Positions 45,212 through 54,187 are shown, counted from the stretch's first letter. The stretch: 64,000 nt of DNA from Nitrospirota bacterium (GCA_004321925.1 SCQH01000059.1:1-64000), one strand, 5' to 3'. The notes: generated by a model not told the origin, from the sequence alone. Numbers and translations: made by a program.

Positions 45212-46663
45212 TCAGTAGCGCGTCCTGACCTTGTAGGTCAGCTTGGACTCACCGTCTTTCGGCACCGGGACCTCGAACTCGGCAGAAAACGCCGAAGACT
45301 TCCTGTAAGGGTGGGAAGAGCTCAGCATGGTCCAGTCTCCGGGGACTGGCTCAATGATCTTTACGACAATGTCCTCTTTCTTATGGTTCCTGAGGGTTAT
45401 CTCATAGCCGGACTCATAGGTATCTGAGGCAAGTTTTTTCCAGTCGAGCTGACGGGTGGTTCCGGCAACGTCAAAGGCATTGCCGAGTTTCACGCGGATC
45501 TTTTCATCTTTTGCCGTATGGTCTATTGTGTCCTCACCGGTGAACTGCAGGCTTCCCTCGTTGTCATGCTTATAGACACGGACCGTGCCTTTCGGCAGGG
45601 GGATGCCCAGGTTATGGTCCTTCTTGTTCCATATCTCGATGAAGACCCCGACCTTCAGGTTCGATATAGGGTCGCTATACCGGCTATGATAATAATAGCC
45701 GGTGCCTTTATAGACCAGCTCTTTTCTGACCGGAACCGCACTGGCGGTAATCAGGCTGATCTGTTTAATCTGGCTGTCCTTTATCGTAGACGGTCGCTGA
45801 AGGGTGTAGATGTGATATTCGAAGAACTCCTCTTCTTTGAACTGGGGGGCAGCAGGAACCGCCGCGGCCTTTGCCAGCCTGACCGTTCCCTGGTAATCCC
45901 TTTCTTCCCTGACCCGGTTCACATCACCGGCCACGAGCTTGAGGCGGGCGTTTTTGTAGGTCGCTCCGCTCTTATTATCGATCGTCACCCATCCGGACAG
46001 GTCGATCATATCATCCGTGCTGTTAAGGGTCACGACATAGTCGGACCTCCAGTTTATGCCGTTGGTGAGGTAGGATGACTCAATATTCTGGGGAACTGTC
46101 AGGCTATTTTCGAGCAGCCAGACGAGTGTCGGCTTCGAGATGAGGTTTTCCGGAACTTCGGGGAAGATGACCCTCCCGGGGTGTCCGAAGGTTATTTCGT
46201 CGCCGATCCTGTAGATGGGTCCACCATTATTGGAGAGCAGTCTTGCCGTGACGATATCTTCCCGCTCGGTATACAGATTCTTGTTATAGAGACGGACGTC
46301 CCTGCCGACATACTTGTCAAGGAGTTTCTGGGGGTTCATCAGGTCATATTCGTAATTCTGCTCGATGACCTGAAGGCTCCGGTCGTCCAGCAGGGATTTT
46401 ATATGGACGCTTGCCGGAATGATCTGCGCGGCAACATCCATGAACCGGAGCTCACTGCTTCCCCGAGGGAGCTTTACGGTCCTTTGGTCCTTTACCAGGC
46501 CAAGATTCACATTGTAGATCGTCAGCGACAGCCCTGACTGGTCATCCAGTCCGGAGGATAGCGTCGCCTCAGCTGCCCAGGCCTTTTCATGGACCGCTGA
46601 GCCTGCAAGGAGAAGTACAAGGAAAGCCAACGGACCGGCATATCGGGTAATCTGTCTGAACAT
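45212..46663 (-). CDS. DUF4139-domain exported protein
   Basis: A 483-residue protein with an N-terminal signal peptide (about residues 5-31, ending KAWA) and one long DUF4139-type domain: LTIYNVNLGLVKDQRTVKLP at the start, INWRSDYVVTLN in the middle and PVPKDGESKLTYKVRTRY at the end. Proteins of this family are beta-rich, exported and of unknown function; some are linked to mucoid growth (MuiA-like). ATG 46663 (complement) is chosen for the GGAGG six bases upstream. It is divergent from the exosortase gene. Confidence 0.82.
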   Translation of the reverse strand: MFRQITRYAGPLAFLVLLLAGSAVHEKAWAAEATLSSGLDDQSGLSLTIYNVNLGLVKDQRTVKLPRGSSELRFMDVAAQIIPASVHIKSLLDDRSLQVIEQNYEYDLMNPQKLLDKYVGRDVRLYNKNLYTEREDIVTARLLSNNGGPIYRIGDEITFGHPGRVIFPEVPENLISKPTLVWLLENSLTVPQNIESSYLTNGINWRSDYVVTLNSTDDMIDLSGWVTIDNKSGATYKNARLKLVAGDVNRVREERDYQGTVRLAKAAAVPAAPQFKEEEFFEYHIYTLQRPSTIKDSQIKQISLITASAVPVRKELVYKGTGYYYHSRYSDPISNLKVGVFIEIWNKKDHNLGIPLPKGTVRVYKHDNEGSLQFTGEDTIDHTAKDEKIRVKLGNAFDVAGTTRQLDWKKLASDTYESGYEITLRNHKKEDIVVKIIEPVPGDWTMLSSSHPYRKSSAFSAEFEVPVPKDGESKLTYKVRTRY

Positions 46664-46776
46664 AGTGACCTCCGTGTTTATACCTGGATTCAATAACGAA
46701 CCCGGCTGCATTCCGGCATTTGTCCTACCATATCACAAAATACAGGGACTGTCCATGTAGGCCTCGCATGCACCGG

Positions 46777-46806
46777 TGGACAATTGAATCAGCAGAACGA
46801 TACAAT
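46777..46806 (+). promoter_or_regulatory. Possible promoter of the exosortase genes
   Basis: TGGACA (46777-46782) and TACAAT (46801-46806) are 18 bases apart, 30 bases before the ATG. Confidence 0.45.
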
Positions 46807-46835
46807 AAAACCATGCACGCTATGGAAAGAAGAGT

Positions 46836-47390
46836 ATGAAAAAGGTTCCACCGCCGGCTAAACCGAAGGAGACCGCAGATCCCCTGAGCATCAAGCGGTT
46901 TGCCGTAACGTATCTTCTCCTGATGGGGGCATTGTTCGTGGTGATCGGTTTCACGCCCTTTCAGAAATACGTCGATGTCAACGGGCTGTATACGCAGGGC
47001 GTTGTATTTTTCACGACGAAGGTGCTGGGTGTCATGAATATCCCCTGCACGCATTCGGGTTCTATCATTCAGCTGCCTTCGATCTCCCTGGATATAAAAT
47101 TCGGCTGCAACGGCCTTGAGGCGGTGATGATATACTCGGTTGCCGTGATCGCATTCCCTGCCTCATGGAAGAAGAAACTTATAGGGATAGTTGCCGGGTT
47201 CCTGCTCATACAGACCATTAATATCATCAGGATCGCCGGCCTTGCCTATTCCGGGATCCATTTTCAGCAGTATTTTGAGTATATCCATGTCTATATCGCA
47301 CAGGGGATGATGATCGCGGTTTCCCTGGCCATTTTTTTTCTTTACCTGAACTATGTCCATGACCGGTCTACTGCAGCAGCCCCGAGGTAA
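46836..47390 (+). CDS. xrtH: Exosortase, XrtH type
   Basis: A 184-residue integral membrane cysteine protease/transpeptidase of the exosortase family, with about five helices. The catalytic triad is visible: C91 in KFGCNGLEA, R132 in NIIRIAGL and H151 in EYIHVYIAQG. It is the short form, and the linked downstream protein matches the exosortase H arrangement. Exosortases cut C-terminal sorting signals of exported proteins and are tied to extracellular polysaccharide. No target with an IPTL-CTERM or PEP-CTERM end is found in this window. GAAGAG precedes the ATG. Confidence 0.85.
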   Translation: MKKVPPPAKPKETADPLSIKRFAVTYLLLMGALFVVIGFTPFQKYVDVNGLYTQGVVFFTTKVLGVMNIPCTHSGSIIQLPSISLDIKFGCNGLEAVMIYSVAVIAFPASWKKKLIGIVAGFLLIQTINIIRIAGLAYSGIHFQQYFEYIHVYIAQGMMIAVSLAIFFLYLNYVHDRSTAAAPR

Positions 47391-47946
47391 GGCCCTCAGG
47401 GCAGTCCTGATCTTCCTTGCGGCCTATGTCGTTTTCCTGCTCCTGTGGATACCGGTGAAAGGCCTCTACGGTCAGGGCATGGTCTTTATTGCTTCAAAAA
47501 TAGCTGCAGGGATCAAGGATGCCCGGCTTGAAGGCCTGTCCGAGGAGAAGGGCATTGTCCAGGTTACCTTCAGCCATCTGAAGATGAGCAGCATGCTCAT
47601 CGACCTGCCGGTGAAGACCTCTTCCTACACGTTCAATGTCCCGCTGACCCTCGGGATAATGGCCGCGATGTTTCTCTTTATCCGCCGGCGGAGCCGGGCA
47701 TATGGTGAGGCGCTGTTGATGCTGATCGCGGTCCATTTCCTCTGGGTGATCTCCCTTGAGCTCAAGGAACTGACGGGCATTTTTGTCGCCAAAAACCTGG
47801 AGCCGATGCAGGGCCTCCGGATAGCCTTCTATCAGTTCCTCTGGAGCTTTACGGACAACATGGTCATACGTTTTGAGCCCTTCCTCATTGGCTTTTATCT
47901 CTTCATCCGGTTTGGGGCCGGGACACGTCCTTCAGAGCCTGTTTGA
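47353..47946 (+). CDS. Exosortase H-associated membrane protein
   Basis: A 197-residue protein with four or so hydrophobic segments (about residues 13-33, 97-110, 118-135 and 165-190). It overlaps the exosortase gene by 38 bases, so the two are translationally linked. Its shape and place match the small membrane protein that goes with XrtH systems. Role unknown; probably part of the sorting complex. ATG 47359 is another possible start. Confidence 0.75.
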   Translation: MSMTGLLQQPRGKALRAVLIFLAAYVVFLLLWIPVKGLYGQGMVFIASKIAAGIKDARLEGLSEEKGIVQVTFSHLKMSSMLIDLPVKTSSYTFNVPLTLGIMAAMFLFIRRRSRAYGEALLMLIAVHFLWVISLELKELTGIFVAKNLEPMQGLRIAFYQFLWSFTDNMVIRFEPFLIGFYLFIRFGAGTRPSEPV

Positions 47947-47972
47947 CAAAATAAAGTGACATGGTGTATAAA
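47943..47972 (+). promoter_or_regulatory. Sigma-70 promoter of tRNA-Val
   Basis: TTGACA (47943-47948) and TATAAA (47967-47972), 18 bases apart, end ten bases before the tRNA. The -35 box overlaps the stop of the previous gene. Confidence 0.65.
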
Positions 47973-47982
47973 AACAGACTGC

Positions 47983-48058
47983 GGGCGGATAGCTCAGCTG
48001 GGAGAGCGCAGCCCTTACAAGGCTGATGTCACAGGTTCGATCCCTGTTCCGCCTACCA
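47983..48058 (+). tRNA. tRNA-Val (anticodon UAC)
   Basis: A 76-base cloverleaf: acceptor GGGCGGA/TCCGCCT, D-arm TAGCTCAGCTGGGAGAGC, anticodon stem CAGCC/GGCTG around CTTACAA (anticodon TAC), T-arm ACAGG-TTCGATC-CCTGT and encoded CCA. Confidence 0.97.
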
Positions 48059-48068
48059 TGCACGCATC

Positions 48069-48104
48069 AGGAGGTTGTCAGGAGATGACAACCTCCTTTT
48101 TTTT
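48069..48104 (+). terminator. Intrinsic terminator after tRNA-Val
   Basis: AGGAGGTTGTCA (48069-48080) and TGACAACCTCCT (48086-48097) form a perfect 12-bp stem with a five-base loop, followed by a run of T. Confidence 0.9.
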
Positions 48105-48132
48105 ATCTCGTTCCCTCATCTTTATATATATC

Positions 48133-48161
48133 TTGCAATTGTCCTTATTATTTTGTAGATT
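48133..48161 (+). promoter_or_regulatory. Possible promoter of the CheY/CheC/kinase operon
   Basis: TTGCAA (48133-48138) and TAGATT (48156-48161) are 17 bases apart. TTGTCC/TATAGC (48139 and 48163) is a second choice. Confidence 0.4.
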
Positions 48162-48220
48162 CTATAGCAGACCCAAGGGACGGGGCCGGCTGAAATATTC
48201 AACTGAAAGGAATACTGTTG

Positions 48221-48598
48221 ATGGCATCTGTATTGATTATTGATGATTCCATGTTTATGCGCAACAAGCTGTCCGCTGTTCTGAAAACGCGCGGCCATGA
48301 GATCGTGGAGGCAGAAGACGGCATAAAAGGCCTCCAGGCGGCCAGGACACGGCATTTTGATGTTGTCCTGCTCGATATCATCATGCCGGGAACTGACGGC
48401 CTGAAGATACTCGGGCTCATGAGGGAGCAACTCCCTCAGACGCCAGTCATCATTGTTACCGCTGATATACAGGAAAGCGTATACCGCCAGTGCATGGAAC
48501 TCGGCGCAACTGCGGTGATCCACAAACTGCCTAAAGGGGAAGAACTTCTGCTGGCGGTCGACAATGCACTGGACCCGGAGAAAGGGGCTGCCCGGTGA
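48221..48598 (+). CDS. CheY-like single-domain response regulator
   Basis: A 125-residue receiver domain without output domain. The acidic pair is D8/D9, the phosphorylated aspartate is D52 (VVLLDIIMPG), with IIVTADI (Thr) and IHKLPK (Lys) completing the site. AAAGGAA precedes ATG 48221; a TTG three bases before is less likely. The gene is the first of three overlapping genes, followed by a CheC-like phosphatase and a hybrid kinase, so phosphate flow kinase-to-CheY with removal by CheC is the likely scheme. Confidence 0.9.
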   Translation: MASVLIIDDSMFMRNKLSAVLKTRGHEIVEAEDGIKGLQAARTRHFDVVLLDIIMPGTDGLKILGLMREQLPQTPVIIVTADIQESVYRQCMELGATAVIHKLPKGEELLLAVDNALDPEKGAAR

Positions 48599-49194
48599 AA
48601 TTGACGCCTGAAACGACTGATGCACTGCGGGAACTGATCAATATCGGTGTCGGGAGGGCTGCCGGCGTCCTCAGCGAGATGCTGAACTGCCGTATCATTC
48701 TGCAGGTACCGTTCATCAAGGTGCTGCAGCAGCATGAGCTCCTCAACGAGATGGACGGCCAGCTCGGCAGGAACCGGGTTTCGGCTGTCCGACTGGGTTT
48801 CAAGGGTTCGTTCGCGGGTATGGCGGCGCTTGTCTTCCCGCCGGACAGTGCGGTGAAGCTGGTCAACGTCCTGACGAGCGAAGGGCCTGATACCGACGAT
48901 CTTGATGCGGTCAGGGTCGGGACCCTGAGCGAGGTCGGCAATATTGTCATCAATGGTGTAATGGGGTCCATCTCCAACGTCCTCAGCCAGCATATTAACT
49001 ATTCCCTCCCGGCCTACATGGAAGATGTTATCGAAAACCTTCTCCTTGCTGATGCCAAAGACCGGGATTCGACCGTCCTTGTCGCCCATACGCGCTTCAT
49101 CGTCGAAGACATGCAGATCGAGGGGGATATCATCCTTATTTTTGAAACAGCTTCTTTTGATGCCCTGATACACGCTATTGACAAGCATTCATGA
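48595..49194 (+). CDS. CheC-like phosphatase
   Basis: A 199-residue CheC/CheX/FliY-family protein. Two copies of the phosphatase motif are seen: near residue 10 (LRELINIGVGRAA) and near 105-120 (LSEVGNIVINGVMG), both with Glu and Asn in the active pattern. It dephosphorylates CheY-P. It overlaps the CheY gene (GTGA) and the next kinase gene (ATGA), so all three are coexpressed. CheD, the usual partner of CheC, is not nearby. Confidence 0.85.
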   Translation: MKLTPETTDALRELINIGVGRAAGVLSEMLNCRIILQVPFIKVLQQHELLNEMDGQLGRNRVSAVRLGFKGSFAGMAALVFPPDSAVKLVNVLTSEGPDTDDLDAVRVGTLSEVGNIVINGVMGSISNVLSQHINYSLPAYMEDVIENLLLADAKDRDSTVLVAHTRFIVEDMQIEGDIILIFETASFDALIHAIDKHS

Positions 49195-51275
49195 CGACCC
49201 TCGCCGAAGAGATCGGGGCTGCCGAAATAAAATTCAGCATGTTCGACCATGTCCCGGTCGGTGTCTGTATCCTGAAAATGGACCTGACCGTTCTTTTCTG
49301 GAATACCTGCATTGAGGACTGGACAGGCATACAGAGAAAAACGATCATCGGATCCGATATCAGCCTTTATTTCCCGCATCTGAAGACCCCTAAATATTCA
49401 AGCCGGCTCCAGAACATATTTGAGGGAGGCCCTCCCACCATATTCTCGTCCCAGCTTCATCATAATATAATTCCGGCACGTTTATGGGATGGCAGGCTGC
49501 GGGTGCAGCACACGATCGTCACGGCGATACAGGCCCTTGCCGGCACCGGTTATTATGCCCTGTGTGCGATCCAGGATGTCACTGACCTTTCACAGCGTAT
49601 CTCTGACTACCGGGATATGCGGGACAAGGCCCTGGAGGAGGTACGGGAGCGGAAGCGGGCCGAGGAAGAGCTCCATGAAATAAAGAATGCCCTTGAATAT
49701 CGGGTGAAAGAACGGACGGCTGAACTGGTCTCGACCAATGAAGCGCTTGAACATGAAATTGCGGAAAGGCTACGTGCTGAGGCTGAGCTCAGGAGCCTGA
49801 TATCCATGCTGCATACAACGGTCAGTCATATGCCGGAGGGGGTGGTCCTGCTGGATGCCGATGACCGGGTTGTCCTCACCAACGAGTGGAGTGATCAGTA
49901 TCTGGCCATCCTGTCCTCTGTGAAAAAAGGGGAGGTGCTGGAGTTGATCGCCGGCCGGCCCCTGCATGAATGTTTCCCCGAGTCGAAGCAGAAGCTCTGG
50001 CAGGAGATAGTAACTGACGCGCCCCAGAAGTACATCTTTGAAATTGCCGGCAGTCCCATACGGGACGGCAGTCAGGTCAAGGGTATGGTGCTGGTCCTAA
50101 AGGATGTGACAGAGGCGAGGACCATCCACGGGCGGATGCAGGCACAGGAACGGCTTGCCGCGGTCGGTCAACTGGCGGCGGGTATTGCCCATGACTTTAA
50201 CAATATTCTGACCGGCATCATCGGGTTTGCCGAGATCATGTCTGATGAAAGCTCGCTCTCTGACGAGGGCAGGCAGATCGTTGAGGCAATCCTCCAGAAC
50301 GGTCTCCGGGCGGCCCACCTGATCAAACAGATCCTTGATTTCAGCAGAAAATCGATAAGCGAGATGAAGTCGCTCGAACTCAGATCGTTCCTCAATGAAT
50401 TCACGAAATTCATCAGGCGGACGATACCTGAAAACATCCAGATATCCCTTGTCTGCGGTGAAGACGCTTATTATGTCCGCGCCGACCCGACGAAGATCCA
50501 GCAGGTCCTGGCAAACCTTGCCCTGAATGCACGGGATGCGATGCCGGAAGGCGGAGCATTGACCTTTGATCTCAAGGTGATGCCTTTGACCCATAAGGAC
50601 ATGCCGCCGCTTCCGGGCATGCCGGAAGGCGACTGGGTCGTTCTGGCGGTTACCGATACCGGTTCCGGGATGTCAGCTGAGGTTCTTTCCCATGTCTTTG
50701 AACCCTTCTATACGACAAAAGAGGTCGGCAAGGGAACCGGCCTCGGGCTGTCGCAGGTCTATGGTATTGTGAAGCAGCATAATGGCTTCATTGATGTACG
50801 GTCAGGCGTCGGCAAGGGGAGCCTGTTCACCCTGTATTTCCCGGCGGCATCGCCGCGTCAGCAGGCCCCGGTGGCGATAAACATGCCGCAGCGGATACGG
50901 GGCGAGGCCGAAACGATCCTCGTGGTCGAAGACAGTGAATCAATATGCAACCTGATCGCGAGAAAACTTACCAGCATGAATTTCAATGTTCTCATCGCAT
51001 CAAACGGCAAGGATGCTCTGAGGAAGTTTGAGGGACAGCTGGATGAGATAAAACTGGTGATCACCGACCTCGTCATGCCGGAAATGGGAGGGCTTGAGAT
51101 CAGCAGACTGCTCATCTCCCGCAAACCTTCTCTGAAGGTGATAGCCCTGAGCGGGTATCCTCTGGGTTCTGATCAGGCGGATATCAAAGAGGCCGGGATC
51201 ACGGAATTCATTGAGAAACCGTTTCAGGTCCAGACGCTGGCAGACGCGGTCTACAGGGCGCTGGGCAAAAAATAG
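49191..51275 (+). CDS. Hybrid PAS histidine kinase with C-terminal receiver
   Basis: A 694-residue soluble kinase: PAS (about residues 15-130), coiled coil (140-205), PAS (about 205-310), HisKA with AHDFNNIL, GHKL ATPase (NLALNARDAM, DTGSGMS, GTGLGLSQVYG) and a C-terminal receiver domain (about 572-690, ILVVEDSES, ITDLVMPEMGG). No membrane segment is present, so the signal is internal. It overlaps CheC by four bases. It should feed phosphate to its own receiver and perhaps to the CheY-like protein of the operon. Confidence 0.9.
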   Translation: MTTLAEEIGAAEIKFSMFDHVPVGVCILKMDLTVLFWNTCIEDWTGIQRKTIIGSDISLYFPHLKTPKYSSRLQNIFEGGPPTIFSSQLHHNIIPARLWDGRLRVQHTIVTAIQALAGTGYYALCAIQDVTDLSQRISDYRDMRDKALEEVRERKRAEEELHEIKNALEYRVKERTAELVSTNEALEHEIAERLRAEAELRSLISMLHTTVSHMPEGVVLLDADDRVVLTNEWSDQYLAILSSVKKGEVLELIAGRPLHECFPESKQKLWQEIVTDAPQKYIFEIAGSPIRDGSQVKGMVLVLKDVTEARTIHGRMQAQERLAAVGQLAAGIAHDFNNILTGIIGFAEIMSDESSLSDEGRQIVEAILQNGLRAAHLIKQILDFSRKSISEMKSLELRSFLNEFTKFIRRTIPENIQISLVCGEDAYYVRADPTKIQQVLANLALNARDAMPEGGALTFDLKVMPLTHKDMPPLPGMPEGDWVVLAVTDTGSGMSAEVLSHVFEPFYTTKEVGKGTGLGLSQVYGIVKQHNGFIDVRSGVGKGSLFTLYFPAASPRQQAPVAINMPQRIRGEAETILVVEDSESICNLIARKLTSMNFNVLIASNGKDALRKFEGQLDEIKLVITDLVMPEMGGLEISRLLISRKPSLKVIALSGYPLGSDQADIKEAGITEFIEKPFQVQTLADAVYRALGKK

Positions 51276-51322
51276 TACTGCGTTTATTATCTCCCCAGTC
51301 CCCCGTCCATGCATATGCCGGG

Positions 51323-51478
51323 TCACTGCTCTTCACTCTCGTCATAGAGGGCCATCCGGATACATTCATGCAGGGCGTCCTGAAGGGTATTCTCTTTTTT
51401 CTGCAGAGCGGAAAGCTCGGAAGCGATCCTTGTCAGGAAATGCATCTCTTTGTCGGTCAAGGTAACCGTAATTTCCAT
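51323..51478 (-). CDS. Small helical protein, possible ribbon-helix-helix type
   Basis: A 51-residue protein starting at 51478 (complement), chosen for GGGAGG a few bases upstream. It begins MEITVTLTDKEM, a short beta strand and helix as in ribbon-helix-helix proteins, then has a helix with many leucines and an acidic end. Too short for a sure family call. It stands alone between the kinase operon and tRNA-Asp, on the other strand. Confidence 0.5.
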   Translation of the reverse strand: MEITVTLTDKEMHFLTRIASELSALQKKENTLQDALHECIRMALYDESEEQ

Positions 51479-51541
51479 ATCTTCCTCCCTGTACCTCAGT
51501 AATGAGCAGCCGTATACACCATGAAGATCTTCCCATAAAAC

Positions 51542-51570
51542 TTGCAAGAAAAACCAGGTTATGGTATTCT
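51542..51570 (+). promoter_or_regulatory. Promoter of tRNA-Asp
   Basis: TTGCAA (51542-51547) and TATTCT (51565-51570) are 17 bases apart, 27 bases before the tRNA. Confidence 0.5.
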
Positions 51571-51597
51571 TCTTAACCGTCGTTGGTTTCTCAAGCG

Positions 51598-51674
51598 GGG
51601 GCGGTAGTTCAGTTGGTTAGAACGCCTGCCTGTCACGCAGGAGGTCGCGGGTTCGAGTCCCGTCCGCCCCGCCA
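51598..51674 (+). tRNA. tRNA-Asp (anticodon GUC)
   Basis: A 77-base cloverleaf: acceptor GGGGCGG/CCGCCCC, discriminator G, D-arm TAGTTCAGTTGGTTAGAA, anticodon stem CCTGC/GCAGG around CTGTCAC (anticodon GTC), T-arm CGGG-TTCGAGT-CCCG and encoded CCA. A run of eight T follows. Confidence 0.97.
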
Positions 51675-51714
51675 TTTTTTTTACGCCCGCCGGTTAACGG
51701 TGCTACAATAGTTT

Positions 51715-51951
51715 ATGAGAAATAATATCATATTTATAGCCTTCATTCTGATCGTCGTTGGATTCCTTCTGAGTATTTCGGGCAAGAAATATCCCCAGAT
51801 ACCTGCCAATGAGGCCCATCGCGGGATCACTGAGGCAGCGGCCTGCCTGACCTGCCATGGTCCTGATGGGGAGCGGCCTCGAAAACCTGCACATCCTCCT
51901 AAAGACGACTGTCTCAAGTGCCATAAGAAAAAAAGGGTTAAACCGTCTTAA
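51715..51951 (+). CDS. Small membrane-anchored diheme cytochrome c
   Basis: A 78-residue protein: one N-terminal membrane helix (residues 4-21), then two heme c motifs, CLTCH (44-48) and CLKCH (66-70), in a Pro- and Lys-rich domain. It would hold two hemes on the periplasmic face and could pass electrons from the membrane to a periplasmic cytochrome. There is no ribosome site before the ATG; an extended -10 (TGCTACAAT, ends 51709) lies only five bases upstream, so the mRNA may be leaderless. Confidence 0.8.
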   Translation: MRNNIIFIAFILIVVGFLLSISGKKYPQIPANEAHRGITEAAACLTCHGPDGERPRKPAHPPKDDCLKCHKKKRVKPS

Positions 51952-52002
51952 CATTTTTTCGGGGTGACGTAAGGCCATATTGAGGAATTGGCTTGGCCAG
52001 GG

Positions 52003-54150
52003 TCATCTTTGAACGCCCATGGCCTCTCCCCTTACGCTAAAGCTGATCGAGTCAATGACCTGCTCTTCTTTGTCGATCAGGGTGAGAACATATGACCCCG
52101 TTGCAGGCCTCCAGAGCACGGGACCGCCGGACGGTCCGAGATCTTTATTGTTGAGCAGCCATTGCCGGTCAGCTCCGTCAGTGTCAGCCTCAAAAAAAAG
52201 GGCCTGATTTTCCACCGGAATGTCCGGGTCTAACGCAATGATGGCCCCCTCCGAAGGATAGATGATACGAGCTCTCCTGCCTGCTTTTTCAGCCTCAATG
52301 CCGGCCTGACCTGCAACCGGGGGTTCAGTGCCTGTGCGGAACCACTCGGTCCTTGCAGGGCCGTCTCCCGATCCAGCCTGAACCTCCTGCATACTTACAC
52401 CTGATGGCGGCTTTGGGGGCATGCTCCGGACGTTCTTATGGAGGTAGTTCATGATCTCGAGCCATACCGGGGCAGCACCGGTAATGCCGGAGACATGCCA
52501 CATGGGGTTGCCGCGATAATTCCCGACCCATACGCCGACCGTGTACCGTGAGGAATACCCGATACACCAGTTGTCCCGCATGTCCTTGCTTGTCCCTGTT
52601 TTGACTGCGGTCCAGAAGCGGGTTGCCAGGGGGCTCTCGAGACTGAAGGTCAGGTTCCGCGCCTCTCTGTCCGAGAGTATGCTCGAAACAAGAAAAGCGG
52701 ATGATTCGGACAGGACCCGCGTCCTTTTGCTCTTTGGCGCATTGAACGTAAACCTCATTTCTGAGAGAATTCCGGCATTGGCCAGGCTGCGATAGGCGTT
52801 GACGAGCTCCCAGAGGCTGATGTCAGCAGAGCCGAGGGCCAGAGAAGGGCCGTAATAATCTCCTGATTCCAGGTGGCTCAGTCCAAACCGGCTTAAGCTC
52901 TGAACAAAATCGTCCGGCCCGATCAGCATGAGCGTTCTCACTGCAGGGACATTCAGTGACGAGGCGAGGGCGGTCCGGGCCGATACGAACCCCTTATAAT
53001 CATTTTCGTAGTTGGCAGGCCGGTACATGCCGGTTGCGGTCGGCACTTCGAGGGGACTGTCATTGATGATCGAAGCAGGGGTCAGGATCATTCTTTCGAA
53101 GGCCAGTGCATACAGAAATGGCTTCAGGGTGGAGCCTGCCTGCCTTCTGGCCCGGACCCCGTCAACGTGGCGTGCGCTTGACCCGCTGCCAATGCCGCCG
53201 ACATAGGCAAGAATATCCCCGGTCCGGTTGTCTGCTACGACGACAGCGCCATCATGCACGTTCTGGGACCTCACCGTTGTCAGGTGCTGCTGCAGCACGC
53301 CTGAGGCAAAGGCCTGCAGGGAACTGTCCAGCGTCGAGGAGCGGGACCTGTCTGCATCCTTCATGATGATCGCTGCAGCGTGCGGTGCCAGGGCAACATC
53401 CATCCTGACCGCATAGGGGGCGGTCAATATTTTTTGTGAGAGGTCCTGTATGTCACGGCATCTGTCACCGGCCTGCAACGAAAGCGCAAGCAGACAGGCC
53501 CTTCTGCCGACCGTCCCGGCAGGCGCATTGGGGGAGCGTATCAGGGAGGCAAGGATCGCAGACTCATCTGCATCCAACCCATGGGGAGCCTTTCCGAAGA
53601 GCCCGCGTGATCCGGCGGCGATGCCCTGCAGTTCACCCCTGAAGGTCACGAGATTCAGATAAGCCTCTAAAACAGCATCTTTTGACCAGCTGCGTTCGAG
53701 TTCGCGGGCTGCCGTCATCTGATCCCATTTCTGCATCAGTGTCTTTCTGGCCCTGAGCGGTCTGTACTCGCTGTTGAGGATTGTGGCAAGCTGCATGGTT
53801 ATGGTGCTTGCGCCTCTTTTGGTCTTCGTAAAGAGCCTGCTGATGACAGCAGATGCGGCGGCCCTCCAATCCACGCCGGCATGGGCATAATATCCCCTGT
53901 CCTCAGATTGAATGACCGCCCGGATAACGGATGGGGAGATGTCCCTGAGGGAGACCCATTCGAGCCTCCTGCCGTTGGGGTCGATCCTCAGGTCATGGAG
54001 GACAGCCCCGTGCCTGTCCAGAAGAACGGCCTCTGATTTCCTGTAGGAGGCTTTAACCTGCTCATAAGAGGGGAGGGCGGCGGCCTCCGGGGGAAAAAAG
54101 GCTGTCATGACTGCGATCATGAGAATAATGCTGTATGATCCGGTTCTCAT
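52003..54150 (-). CDS. pbpC: Penicillin-binding protein 1C
   Basis: A 715-residue bifunctional PBP. Signal or anchor helix (about residues 6-26), GT51 domain (about 50-230; SEDRGYYAHAGVD, RGASTITMQLA), transpeptidase domain (about 290-560; SxxK in AGSTLKPF, SxN in ASSLN, KTG in AVKTGTSKD) and the C-terminal BiPBP_C domain typical of PbpC. ATG 54150 (complement) is chosen for GGAGAG upstream; the frame extends 31 residues further but into weak sequence. It follows the alpha-2-macroglobulin gene by 37 bases, the known pairing that links repair of peptidoglycan with protease trapping. Confidence 0.92.
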   Translation of the reverse strand: MRTGSYSIILMIAVMTAFFPPEAAALPSYEQVKASYRKSEAVLLDRHGAVLHDLRIDPNGRRLEWVSLRDISPSVIRAVIQSEDRGYYAHAGVDWRAAASAVISRLFTKTKRGASTITMQLATILNSEYRPLRARKTLMQKWDQMTAARELERSWSKDAVLEAYLNLVTFRGELQGIAAGSRGLFGKAPHGLDADESAILASLIRSPNAPAGTVGRRACLLALSLQAGDRCRDIQDLSQKILTAPYAVRMDVALAPHAAAIIMKDADRSRSSTLDSSLQAFASGVLQQHLTTVRSQNVHDGAVVVADNRTGDILAYVGGIGSGSSARHVDGVRARRQAGSTLKPFLYALAFERMILTPASIINDSPLEVPTATGMYRPANYENDYKGFVSARTALASSLNVPAVRTLMLIGPDDFVQSLSRFGLSHLESGDYYGPSLALGSADISLWELVNAYRSLANAGILSEMRFTFNAPKSKRTRVLSESSAFLVSSILSDREARNLTFSLESPLATRFWTAVKTGTSKDMRDNWCIGYSSRYTVGVWVGNYRGNPMWHVSGITGAAPVWLEIMNYLHKNVRSMPPKPPSGVSMQEVQAGSGDGPARTEWFRTGTEPPVAGQAGIEAEKAGRRARIIYPSEGAIIALDPDIPVENQALFFEADTDGADRQWLLNNKDLGPSGGPVLWRPATGSYVLTLIDKEEQVIDSISFSVRGEAMGVQR

Positions 54151-54187
54151 CGTGATGCGCTCTCCTGCCAATCCCCCTCCTGATCCG

